DNA of 32,058 nt from a virus. Both the position numbers and the translations under genes were made by a program. The stretch spans positions 1-32,058 of IMG/VR virus record IMGVR_UViG_3300009285_011519; one strand, written 5' to 3'. Each line of letters opens with the position of its first letter. Within the stretch, counting starts at the first letter, position 1. The notes beneath the pieces were generated by a model that was not told the DNA's origin, did not search any database, and saw only the letters and a program-made list of their open reading frames with translations. This document shows positions 13,606-20,075 of the stretch, in pieces.

Positions 13606-13713
13606 ATGGAGAAAGAAAACATTGGTATATCTATATTTCTGTTAGTTGTTGCGGTATGTTTATTGATAATTTCAGTGTTCAATGGTTATTTTAGCAGTAT
13701 AAAATGCGGTTAA
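13606..13713 (+). CDS. Tiny single-span membrane peptide
   Basis: A 35-residue peptide (MEKENIGISIFLLVVAVCLLIISVFNGYF...) with one strong transmembrane helix and a short polar tail containing Cys. The leader TTATAATAT-ATG has no Shine-Dalgarno site. It lies between two structured RNAs. Confidence 0.55.
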   Translation: MEKENIGISIFLLVVAVCLLIISVFNGYFSSIKCG

Positions 13714-13725
13714 ATTATAAGTTCT

Positions 13726-14044
13726 TTTCCTTTAATAATTGTGGCGGAATAGTCGTTAGCATATACGCCAAGAGGGGAATACTCGGATAGTTCAAACACC
13801 TATTGCTTCCGAAGGTCAACCTTTTTTGGCTGTTAAGAGATGGTGTTTCCACAATGTATGCCAAAAAGTAGACGCTGAAAAAGGAGTAAACAATTTAGCA
13901 ATAGCGTGATTGTAGGATTCTGCCGAATATTCTGGAATAAGGCAGGACATTCAAAAAATGCCTATTTCAATCCATATAATCAGAGATGCTAATAGAGACT
14001 TATGCAAGGTGAAAACGGAAATCCTTGCCAATTATTAAAGGAAA
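13726..14044 (+). ncRNA. Large structured RNA, about 320 bases, with 18-bp closing stem
   Basis: The arm 13726-13745 (TTTCCTTTAATAATTG-T-GGC) pairs with 14027-14044 over 18 bases with one bulge; outside it TTATAA/TTATAA extends the helix. Internal stems include GGCG/CGCC (about 13743-13770), AACACC/GGTGTT (about 13796-13849), AAGGT/ACCTT, and CTGCC/GGCAG (about 13919-13945). No open frame covers it. Its 3' arm is the copy-2 direct repeat. No known RNA class recognised. Confidence 0.65.
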
Positions 14045-14049
14045 TAGAG
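14020..14049 (+). repeat. Direct repeat, copy 2
   Basis: Matches copy 1 at 13351-13380 in 29 of 30 bases. It continues as TTTATAA identically to the third partial copy at 13546-13563. It forms the 3' arm of the closing stem of the RNA at 13726-14044. Confidence 0.85.
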
Positions 14050-14067
14050 TTTATAAAAATTATATTT

Positions 14068-14556
14068 ATGGATAAAAAGATATTAGATGTATGTTGTGGA
14101 AGCAGAATGTTTTGGTTTGATAAGGGTGATAAAAGAGTTTTATTCACAGACATTAGAAAAGAAAAACATACCTTATGCGACGGGAGAAAACTTGAAATAA
14201 CCCCTGATATAATAATGGATTTCAGAGATTTAGATTTCAAAGATAAGACGTTCAAATTAGTAGTTTTTGACCCACCCCATTTGATTAAATTAGGGAAAAA
14301 TAGTTGGATGGCCAAGAAATATGGATTACTAGGAAAAGATTGGAAAGGAGATTTAAGGAAAGGATTTAGTGAATGTTTCAGAATTTTAGAAGATTATGGG
14401 GTTTTGATTTTCAAGTGGAATGAGCGAGATATAAAAGTTTCAGAGGTATTGAAATTATCAGAGCAAAAACCACTATTCGGTCATACTACTGGAAGAAGCG
14501 GAAATACTAAATGGATATGTTTTATTAAAGGAAATAGAGAGTTAGTAATTAATTAA
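14068..14556 (+). CDS. Phage class I SAM-dependent methyltransferase
   Basis: A 162-residue protein. KILDVCCGSRMFWFD (residues 4-18) is the SAM-binding motif I, here in the unusual CCG form. TDIRKEKHTLCDGR follows, and VVFDPPHLIK carries the DPP(H/Y/F) catalytic motif of N-methyltransferases. GVLIFKWNE and the final GNTKWICFI complete the domain. I recognise the family as small phage methyltransferases whose substrate is not settled; the DPPH motif suggests an exocyclic amine of a base. I start at ATG 14068 rather than an upstream ATG, which lies inside the RNA. Confidence 0.8.
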   Translation: MDKKILDVCCGSRMFWFDKGDKRVLFTDIRKEKHTLCDGRKLEITPDIIMDFRDLDFKDKTFKLVVFDPPHLIKLGKNSWMAKKYGLLGKDWKGDLRKGFSECFRILEDYGVLIFKWNERDIKVSEVLKLSEQKPLFGHTTGRSGNTKWICFIKGNRELVIN

Positions 14557-14623
14557 GATAAAGGAGTGAATGTATTTATTTTCAACCTATGGTTAAAACT
14601 TAAAAACTGGTTAAGAATCTTAA

Positions 14624-14716
14624 ATGATTAAAATTATACCCAAAGAATCTGAAATCCAGGCGATGGTGTGTGATTATCTAGCAATTCTCTTTAATATTTT
14701 TGATTCATATGATTAG
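14624..14716 (+). pseudogene. N-terminal remnant of a VRR-NUC-type nuclease
   Basis: A 30-residue frame (MIKIIPKESEIQAMVCDYLAILFNIFDSYD). The segment ESEIQ-x2-VCDYLA is the typical N-terminus of stand-alone phage VRR-NUC Holliday-junction-type nucleases. Those are about 90-110 residues long, with later catalytic G-x-D and E-x-K motifs that are missing here. The frame ends at TAG and the next gene starts inside its tail, so the gene appears to have lost its catalytic part through a deletion. Confidence 0.6.
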
Positions 14717-15044
14717 CATTAAAGAAAAAGTTTGTGAAATTATAGATCTCTGGAAATTGGGAGAATACGGTTTAGCTCGTAGTTTGCTGATGATATATAA
14801 ACCCTCTTTTCCATTGAATATCTATTTTTATCTTTATAAAAAAATGGGTATTGTGGAAAAAGAGGTTATCCCCCCAGAACTCCTTGAGGCGCAAAAGATC
14901 ATGGGTGGTAAGATTTTCAACCAATATGGAGATGAAATTGGCGAAAAAGAAAGACTAAAAGAGGAAAATAGAATAAAGTTTGGGGATTATGTTCCAGTAA
15001 TTAAAAAAGTTAAGGTTAAAAAAAATGAAAAAAAGAAATTATGA
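14709..15044 (+). CDS. Hypothetical protein, 111 residues
   Basis: MISIKEKVCEIIDLWKLGEYGLARSLLMIYKPSFPLNIYFYLYKKMG begins with helices of a tetratricopeptide-like look. The C-terminus is very basic (KKVKVKKNEKKKL). It starts within the last 8 bases of the VRR-NUC remnant, in another frame, and overlaps the next gene by 20 bases. No family recognised. Confidence 0.55.
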   Translation: MISIKEKVCEIIDLWKLGEYGLARSLLMIYKPSFPLNIYFYLYKKMGIVEKEVIPPELLEAQKIMGGKIFNQYGDEIGEKERLKEENRIKFGDYVPVIKKVKVKKNEKKKL

Positions 15045-15228
15045 TCAAAAAGAATTTATTTGTGATTGCCCTGGTGGTAAGAAGTGCGATAGGTTGACCA
15101 TCCAAGCCATGGGAGATAGAGATGCAAACATAGATATTTGGACTGGTAAAAAACTTAGGGGAGGGGTTTATTTGAAACCCGGGTCATTAAAAGAGCTTAT
15201 TAAATTTTTAATTAAATTAAACAAATGA
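15025..15228 (+). CDS. Small protein with Cys cluster, possible zinc binding
   Basis: A 67-residue protein (MKKRNYDQKEFICDCPGGKKCDRLTIQAMGD...) with C-x-C-x5-C near residue 13, then beta strands and a helical LKELIKFLIKLNK tail. A metal site is possible but incomplete as seen. It overlaps the previous gene by 20 bases and its stop overlaps the next ATG by 4 bases. Confidence 0.55.
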   Translation: MKKRNYDQKEFICDCPGGKKCDRLTIQAMGDRDANIDIWTGKKLRGGVYLKPGSLKELIKFLIKLNK

Positions 15229-15401
15229 AATATCTAGCAAAACTAGACACAACTTATTTAAGCAGGACTCAAAAAGCGCTATTGAACAACACGGATCCGT
15301 TTGTAAAAAAAAGTAAGTGGGGAACTTTTTTCAAATTTGTCTGGTTGATGTTAACAGCAGCAGCAGTTTTTGTTACTTATCTGCTACTTGACAAAAGGTA
15401 A
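15225..15401 (+). CDS. Small membrane protein carrying the next promoter in its 3' end
   Basis: A 58-residue protein with a basic N-terminal half and one transmembrane helix (FFKFVWLMLTAAAVFVTYLLLDKR). The last codons (Leu-Asp-Lys-Arg-stop) are formed by the TTGACAAAAGGTAA of the promoter at 15388. It is holin-like in size but has only one span; function unknown. Confidence 0.55.
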   Translation: MKYLAKLDTTYLSRTQKALLNNTDPFVKKSKWGTFFKFVWLMLTAAAVFVTYLLLDKR

Positions 15402-15416
15402 ATTGTCCTATATAAT
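15388..15416 (+). promoter_or_regulatory. Phage promoter P3, gives a leaderless SNF2 mRNA
   Basis: TTGACA (15388-15393), 17-base spacer, perfect TATAAT (15411-15416). Only six bases separate the -10 box from the ATG at 15423, so the start site coincides with the start codon. Confidence 0.93.
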
Positions 15417-15422
15417 TTAGAC

Positions 15423-17120
15423 ATGAAAATAATACTTGAACAAAGTAAATATCATCGTTTTGCCTTATATTATGACTATGATCAAAACAAGGTCAACTTT
15501 TGCCGTGACCTAAAGGATGGTTTTGGCTGGGACCGCTTCTCATTTGATTCACAGGGGACACTAAAAAGATGGGTTTTTTCGGATTCTTTGTTTATTCCTG
15601 TAATTGTCGAACGTTTTCCGGAAGTGGAAATTGAACCTAGGGTGGCAGAAATTGTAGCTTATGAGCAAAAATGGGCAAAAAATCAATTAGAGAAGGACAA
15701 GGAGATAGATGAAATTAAAATAAAAACAGACACAGAATTTTCTATCAAAGGACTAAAAAAAGAATTATATAATTATCAAAAAATAGACGTAGAATTTTTA
15801 GTGGCCTCTGGAGGAAGGGCCTTGATAGCATCGGAAATGGGCACAGGAAAAACGGCCATAACACTATCTTATATAAAATATATGGGATATAAGCGTTCTT
15901 TAGTAGTATGCCCTGCTTCTGTGAAATTTGTTTGGGAGGGTGAGGTAAAGAAGTGGGCTAACTTAAAAAGCGTGGTTATTAACAGTAAAACCAACCTTGC
16001 TAATATTGATCCTACGGTTCAAATTTGGATAATAAATTATGATATACTTCGTAAACATTTTTCTCAATTATCTAAGATTCGATTCAATGCCATTGTGGGA
16101 GATGAGGCAATTTATATAAAAAATTCACAAAGTATAAGATGTAAAGCTTTCCGCACTTTATCTCGTGACATACCATCAGTTGTTCTTCTTTCTGGCGCAC
16201 CCTTGTTAAATCGTCCCGCCGAACTCTTTTCTCTTTTAAATGTCATAGATCAGAAAACTTGGAATAATTGGTATGATTTTGCTCGAAAATTCTGTAATAT
16301 GCATCAGACGAGATGGGGCGTAGATACATCCGGCGCATCAAATATTGAAGAATTGCACGCTCGCATAAAACGATATTTTATTAGAAGATTAAAAAAAGAT
16401 GTTTTATCAGAATTACCACCAAAGATTTTTATTCCCATACCAATTCAGCTCAAGGCGTCTGTAGCCAAAGAATATAATATAGCAGCTAATAATTTAGCGA
16501 TTTATCTACGTCAATATTCCGGTAAACAACCACCCGCCATTGCTAAATCTATGACAGCAGAAAAGTTAATTCAACTAAATATTCTTAGACAGGTTACTGC
16601 CATGGGGAAGGTTGATACAGCTATAGAATTGATTGATAGTATTATAGACAGTGGGGAAAAAGTATTAATATATTGTTCGTTTGTAGGCCCTCTGGAATGT
16701 CTTAAGGAGCATTATAGAGACAAGGCTGTTATTATAACTGGCAAAACCCCAGTTAAAGATAGAAGGGATATTGTAGATGCTTTTCAAAACAACTCCAAGA
16801 TTCAGATTTTTTTGGGCGGTTATAAGTCGGCAGGTACGGGGGTGACCCTAACAGCAGCTAGCAATTTTATCGGTTTGGACTTCCCTTGGTCGAACGCTGA
16901 TCTTTTTCAGGCGATCGATAGACTCCATCGCCCGGGGCAAAAAGCCAATTCGGTTAATATTTATCAAATTTCAGCCAAGGATACGATCGATGAAGACATG
17001 AAAGATATGTTAGATCATAAGCAAAATATATTTGATACCGTAATAGACGGTAAAGTGAAAAAAGAAAAAACGATTAGTGCAATGGAAAAGGCCACTGAAC
17101 GAATTTTAAAAAATTATTAA
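15423..17120 (+). CDS. SNF2-family DNA-dependent ATPase/helicase
   Basis: A 565-residue protein. After about 110 residues of its own N-terminal domain come Q-like YNYQKIDVEFL, Walker A EMGTGKT (138-144), VVCPASVKFVWEGEVKKW (Ia), Walker B GDEAIYIKN (DEAI at 227-230) and LLSGAPLLNRPAELFSLL (III). The second RecA domain has VLIYCSFVGPLECL (IV), GYKSAGTGVTLTAAS (V) and QAIDRLHRPGQ (VI). These are SNF2/SWI2 motor motifs, so it should be a DNA translocase that remodels protein-DNA complexes or aids repair and replication. All motifs are intact. It is the first gene of the P3 unit and appears leaderless. Confidence 0.93.
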   Translation: MKIILEQSKYHRFALYYDYDQNKVNFCRDLKDGFGWDRFSFDSQGTLKRWVFSDSLFIPVIVERFPEVEIEPRVAEIVAYEQKWAKNQLEKDKEIDEIKIKTDTEFSIKGLKKELYNYQKIDVEFLVASGGRALIASEMGTGKTAITLSYIKYMGYKRSLVVCPASVKFVWEGEVKKWANLKSVVINSKTNLANIDPTVQIWIINYDILRKHFSQLSKIRFNAIVGDEAIYIKNSQSIRCKAFRTLSRDIPSVVLLSGAPLLNRPAELFSLLNVIDQKTWNNWYDFARKFCNMHQTRWGVDTSGASNIEELHARIKRYFIRRLKKDVLSELPPKIFIPIPIQLKASVAKEYNIAANNLAIYLRQYSGKQPPAIAKSMTAEKLIQLNILRQVTAMGKVDTAIELIDSIIDSGEKVLIYCSFVGPLECLKEHYRDKAVIITGKTPVKDRRDIVDAFQNNSKIQIFLGGYKSAGTGVTLTAASNFIGLDFPWSNADLFQAIDRLHRPGQKANSVNIYQISAKDTIDEDMKDMLDHKQNIFDTVIDGKVKKEKTISAMEKATERILKNY

Positions 17121-17126
17121 AATAAA

Positions 17127-18050
17127 ATGGAAAATGAAGAAAAAATAGCAGATGAATATGTAAAAAAAGATAGAAAAAACGTAAAAAAACAAGTAGAAGC
17201 ATTGTATTCTGATGTTTTAGATTTAAATAAAACTGAATGCACACAACATGCAGTAAGGTTATTAGGAAATAGTGATGAGGTGATAGAAAAACGTAATATT
17301 ATTTTTCAAAAACTATATAGGTTGGGTGAGGGTGTAAGAAAGATATCTGAAATAACAACATGGTCTGTTATGGTGGTATTTGATGCGGTAAGAGAGGATA
17401 TAAATAGATTAAAGTTTCTTTCTCTTAGGTTGAGATTTTGTGTTGTTTGTAAGAAAGAATTTATGCCAATAAAAGTAACACATATATTTTGTTGCAGAAA
17501 ATGTTTTAAAAAGGCATATTACAGAGAACATTTAAATGATAATAGAATAGGTTATTCAACAAATATGAAAATACCTCATATAACAAACACAAACTTGGAA
17601 AATAAGATAAAAGATAAGTCTATTAAAATTAAGGTTAAGGATATTCGAGTATGTTTGGAGTGTGAAAGGGAATTTGAAACATTTTACTATCGTCAAGTAT
17701 TTTGCAGTCATAATTGTTGTTCTAAAAATAATGGAAAAAGGGTTAATAAAAAACAAAAAAATGGAAGGTATAAGAGGGCGGTTTGGATTTTAAATATAAT
17801 AAAATGTAAGGGATGTGGAAAGGAAATTAAGACTTATGATTCTAACAGAAAATATTGTAGTCATAGGTGTTCTACTAACGATAAGTGGAATATTAATAGG
17901 TGGAAAAAAATTGATAAAATAAAGAGATGTCGATATTGCAATAAAGAAATTAACAGTGATATTTTTGGCCAAAGAAGATTTTGTAATAGTATTTGCAAGA
18001 GTGCTTATTGGAGAGCAAGAGCTTATGACAAATATCATAATAAATCATAA
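17127..18050 (+). CDS. Protein with four tandem Cys4 zinc fingers
   Basis: A 307-residue protein. The N-terminal 100 residues are helical. Four Cys4 units follow with the layout C-x2-C...F/Y-C-x3-C: FCVVCKKEF...IFCCRKC, VCLECEREF...VFCSHNC, KCKGCGKEI...KYCSHRC, RCRYCNKEI...RFCNSIC (roughly residues 108, 171, 227 and 270 onward). Single units of this kind occur in phage and bacterial DNA- or RNA-binding proteins; four in series in one chain is unusual. It ends in a basic, aromatic tail. Immediately downstream of the SNF2 helicase, it may give that motor DNA or RNA specificity (inference). Confidence 0.75.
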   Translation: MENEEKIADEYVKKDRKNVKKQVEALYSDVLDLNKTECTQHAVRLLGNSDEVIEKRNIIFQKLYRLGEGVRKISEITTWSVMVVFDAVREDINRLKFLSLRLRFCVVCKKEFMPIKVTHIFCCRKCFKKAYYREHLNDNRIGYSTNMKIPHITNTNLENKIKDKSIKIKVKDIRVCLECEREFETFYYRQVFCSHNCCSKNNGKRVNKKQKNGRYKRAVWILNIIKCKGCGKEIKTYDSNRKYCSHRCSTNDKWNINRWKKIDKIKRCRYCNKEINSDIFGQRRFCNSICKSAYWRARAYDKYHNKS

Positions 18051-18056
18051 AAAAAC

Positions 18057-18302
18057 ATGAACAACCTAAAATCAGCGGTTAAGGCGCTGGAAAAAATCAA
18101 ATCAAAACCAAAGACCAATCTTGTGATGGCAAGGGAGGCTTTAATTAATTTAAAGAAAAATCAAAAAATAGTTATAGATGATAATGGTTATGATGTTCAT
18201 TTTGACGATAAAACTCAAACTTGGTCTATAAAAAATATAAAAAATGATGGTACCCTAATTGTTGATCATCGAAGATATTATGGTACCCATGAAGTTTTTT
18301 AA
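18057..18302 (+). CDS. Hypothetical protein, 81 residues
   Basis: N-terminal helices (MNNLKSAVKALEKIKSKPKTNLVMAREALINLKK) are followed by a small beta region (VIDDNGYDVHFDDKTQTWSIKNI...). It lies 6 bases after the zinc-finger gene and 6 bases before the protease gene. No family recognised. Confidence 0.6.
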   Translation: MNNLKSAVKALEKIKSKPKTNLVMAREALINLKKNQKIVIDDNGYDVHFDDKTQTWSIKNIKNDGTLIVDHRRYYGTHEVF

Positions 18303-18308
18303 AATTAT

Positions 18309-19124
18309 ATGAAGAATAAACTCTTACAATATACTCTCATTATAATCGGAATCATCTTCTTGGTTTTTTGCGTCATTGCCATTTCTGATTATTTTTCCAA
18401 ACAAGAATCTCAAAGAAAACTGGAAAATAAAATTCTGACTGAAAAATTAAATGAAACCACAAAAAGATTAGAAACGATAGAAACTGAAAAAGCCAAGAAA
18501 GAATTAACCACAGCCGAAATAGCTAAGGAGTGGTCACCTCAAGTTCCCAAGATAGTTTGTTATTGGTTTTATTCAGATGGCGAATTATCTGCCACTATGT
18601 CTGGTTCGGGATTTCTAACTGACCTTACGGATATGGAAATTTCCGTCATGACCAATAAACACATTATTCTTGATAGTGAGGGATTTGTGGCAGAATTTTG
18701 TATGATATTTTTTTTAGATGATGAAAATTATACCATATATGAATCAAATGAGGACTTTTATTATTCACCATCCAAAGACAAGGCTCTCTTGGTTCTTAGT
18801 GGTATAAGTCAGAAAACCAGAGATCTTGTTAAAATTAGAAGAGGTTATTACTGTACTAAACGACCAGATATTGGGGAAAAGATTGTAGTTTTGGGTTATC
18901 CTGGCATTGGTTCGGGTGAGGGAATTACAGCTACAGAAGGTATAATTTCCGGTTATGACGGTGATTATTATATTGTTTCAGCTAAAATGGATGTAGGGAA
19001 TTCTGGAGGCATAGCCGTTAGTGTTAAAGACAATTGTATCATAGGTATGCCTAGTGCTTCTAGGGGAGGGGGATTGGAAAGCTTGGGTCGGATACTTTCT
19101 TCTAGGGTCTTGATCGGAGAATGA
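18309..19124 (+). CDS. Membrane-anchored trypsin-like serine protease
   Basis: A 271-residue protein. Residues 8-26 form an N-terminal transmembrane or signal-anchor helix, 30-70 a coiled coil, and from about 80 a chymotrypsin fold. The catalytic triad is visible: H118 in TNKHII, D157 in SKDKAL and S232 in VGNSGG. GSGF at 99-102 is the typical strand before the His. It lacks a PDZ domain, unlike DegP. It should act outside the cytoplasmic membrane, perhaps on host envelope or superinfecting-phage proteins; this target is a guess. It is the last gene before promoter P4. Confidence 0.85.
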   Translation: MKNKLLQYTLIIIGIIFLVFCVIAISDYFSKQESQRKLENKILTEKLNETTKRLETIETEKAKKELTTAEIAKEWSPQVPKIVCYWFYSDGELSATMSGSGFLTDLTDMEISVMTNKHIILDSEGFVAEFCMIFFLDDENYTIYESNEDFYYSPSKDKALLVLSGISQKTRDLVKIRRGYYCTKRPDIGEKIVVLGYPGIGSGEGITATEGIISGYDGDYYIVSAKMDVGNSGGIAVSVKDNCIIGMPSASRGGGLESLGRILSSRVLIGE

Positions 19125-19127
19125 CAT

Positions 19128-19156
19128 TTGACAAAAAGTAAGAAAGGGTATAGAGT
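19128..19156 (+). promoter_or_regulatory. Phage promoter P4
   Basis: TTGACA (19128-19133), 17-base spacer AAAAGTAAGAAAGGGTA, TAGAGT (19151-19156). Predicted start near 19163. It starts 4 bases after the protease stop. Confidence 0.82.
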
Positions 19157-19177
19157 TAATTTATATGAAAATAAAAT

Positions 19178-19306
19178 ATGAATAAGGATATAGAGGAAAT
19201 GTTACTAGAAATTTTGAATAATTTAATAGGAGTCATAATCATAGCAATTTGTGTGGTCGTTATTGCTATTTTTTATTACCTATTTGCGCAATTAATAATT
19301 AAATAA
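19178..19306 (+). CDS. Small single-span membrane protein
   Basis: A 42-residue protein (MNKDIEEMLLEILNNLIGVIIIAICVVVIAIFYYLFAQLIIK) with an acidic N-terminal helix and one long hydrophobic helix. It is the first gene after P4, with a leader of about 15 bases and no Shine-Dalgarno site. Function unknown; size fits a holin-associated or inhibitor micropeptide but nothing proves it. Confidence 0.55.
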   Translation: MNKDIEEMLLEILNNLIGVIIIAICVVVIAIFYYLFAQLIIK

Positions 19307-19311
19307 AAAAT

Positions 19312-19545
19312 ATGTGGGAAGAAGCAAAAATATGGATTCAGGATAATCTTAGAATAATAATTTCTATTCTTATTGTGATCGCTATAGGAGGCGGGATATA
19401 TTCTTATAGCAAGCAAAATCCATCTAAAAAACAAAAACCAACAAACAACAGTGCATTTGAAGATAAATCATCTTCATTTGAAGACTCGTCTAGCAAATTG
19501 TCTGAAACAGAATTGGATGAAGTTAGAAAGATTTTATGTAAATAA
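19312..19545 (+). CDS. Membrane protein of Patescibacteria type, 77 residues
   Basis: A short amphipathic start (MWEEAKIWIQDNL) leads into one transmembrane helix (RIIISILIVIAIGGGIYSYSK). A Ser/Lys/Asp-rich linker and a short C-terminal helix follow. N-in, C-out topology is likely. The NLRIIISILIVIAIGGGIYSYSK pattern is, from memory, common in Parcubacteria/Patescibacteria proteins, where it often precedes a peptidoglycan-binding domain; here that domain is missing. This is one clue to the host. Confidence 0.6.
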   Translation: MWEEAKIWIQDNLRIIISILIVIAIGGGIYSYSKQNPSKKQKPTNNSAFEDKSSSFEDSSSKLSETELDEVRKILCK

Positions 19546-19563
19546 TAATTAAATTAAAAAAAT

Positions 19564-19821
19564 ATGGAAGAGCTACAAAGTCAAAGTCCGACAGCCCCGG
19601 TAATTAAGGAGGCTGAGGTGGAACAACTAATGAACTTTCCCGATGCTATTAGAGAAATAACTAACGGAAAGAAAGTCACCAAGGTCGAGTGGCGCAGTAA
19701 GGAGTTTTGGGGAGAATTAAAAGACAATATTCTCAAACTGCATAAAGATGATGGTAGATATTATAACTGGATTGTCAATGAAGGAGATATGACCGGAGAA
19801 GATTTCTTTGTAATTAATTAA
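19564..19821 (+). CDS. DUF2829/Tad2-like candidate anti-Thoeris protein
   Basis: An 85-residue protein. From residue 23 the pattern MNFPDAIREITNGKKVTKVEW, a beta segment KDNILKLH, then YYNWIVNEGDMTGEDFFVI follows the DUF2829 layout (F-x-x-A-L-x-x-L-x-x-G-K-x-V-x-R-x-x-W ... W-x-P-x-x-x-D-x-x-A-x-D-W). Tad2, a DUF2829 protein, sequesters the Thoeris signal molecule. The usual A-D-W near the end is replaced by GEDFFVI, and the Arg before the central Trp is changed to Glu. The assignment is therefore at family level only, and signal binding is an inference. Confidence 0.55.
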   Translation: MEELQSQSPTAPVIKEAEVEQLMNFPDAIREITNGKKVTKVEWRSKEFWGELKDNILKLHKDDGRYYNWIVNEGDMTGEDFFVIN

Positions 19822-19829
19822 AAAAATAT

Positions 19830-20057
19830 ATGTACGATGAATCGGTGGCAAGTAAGCCAGTTAAAGAAAGTGAATTATTTTCAGCCTTAAATAGGATCGA
19901 TAAAAAAATAGAAACATTAAGAGGGATACTTAATGTAGTAATTTGCGATGTGCCAAATGTGGATTCAAAAGAAACAGTCTCTACAACCGAATTGAATGGG
20001 CGCATAGGAAGCATTGAAGGAAAAATTTCAAGATTGATTGATACAATACAGTTATAA
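19830..20057 (+). CDS. Small coiled-coil protein, unknown
   Basis: A 75-residue protein with an N-terminal heptad region (ELFSALNRIDKKIETLRGIL), a short middle with one Cys, and a second heptad segment (LNGRIGSIEGKISRLIDTIQL). It probably forms an oligomer. Positioned between the Tad2-like and SPFH genes in the P4 unit. No family recognised. Confidence 0.6.
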   Translation: MYDESVASKPVKESELFSALNRIDKKIETLRGILNVVICDVPNVDSKETVSTTELNGRIGSIEGKISRLIDTIQL

Positions 20058-20075
20058 TAAATTAAATTAAATTAA

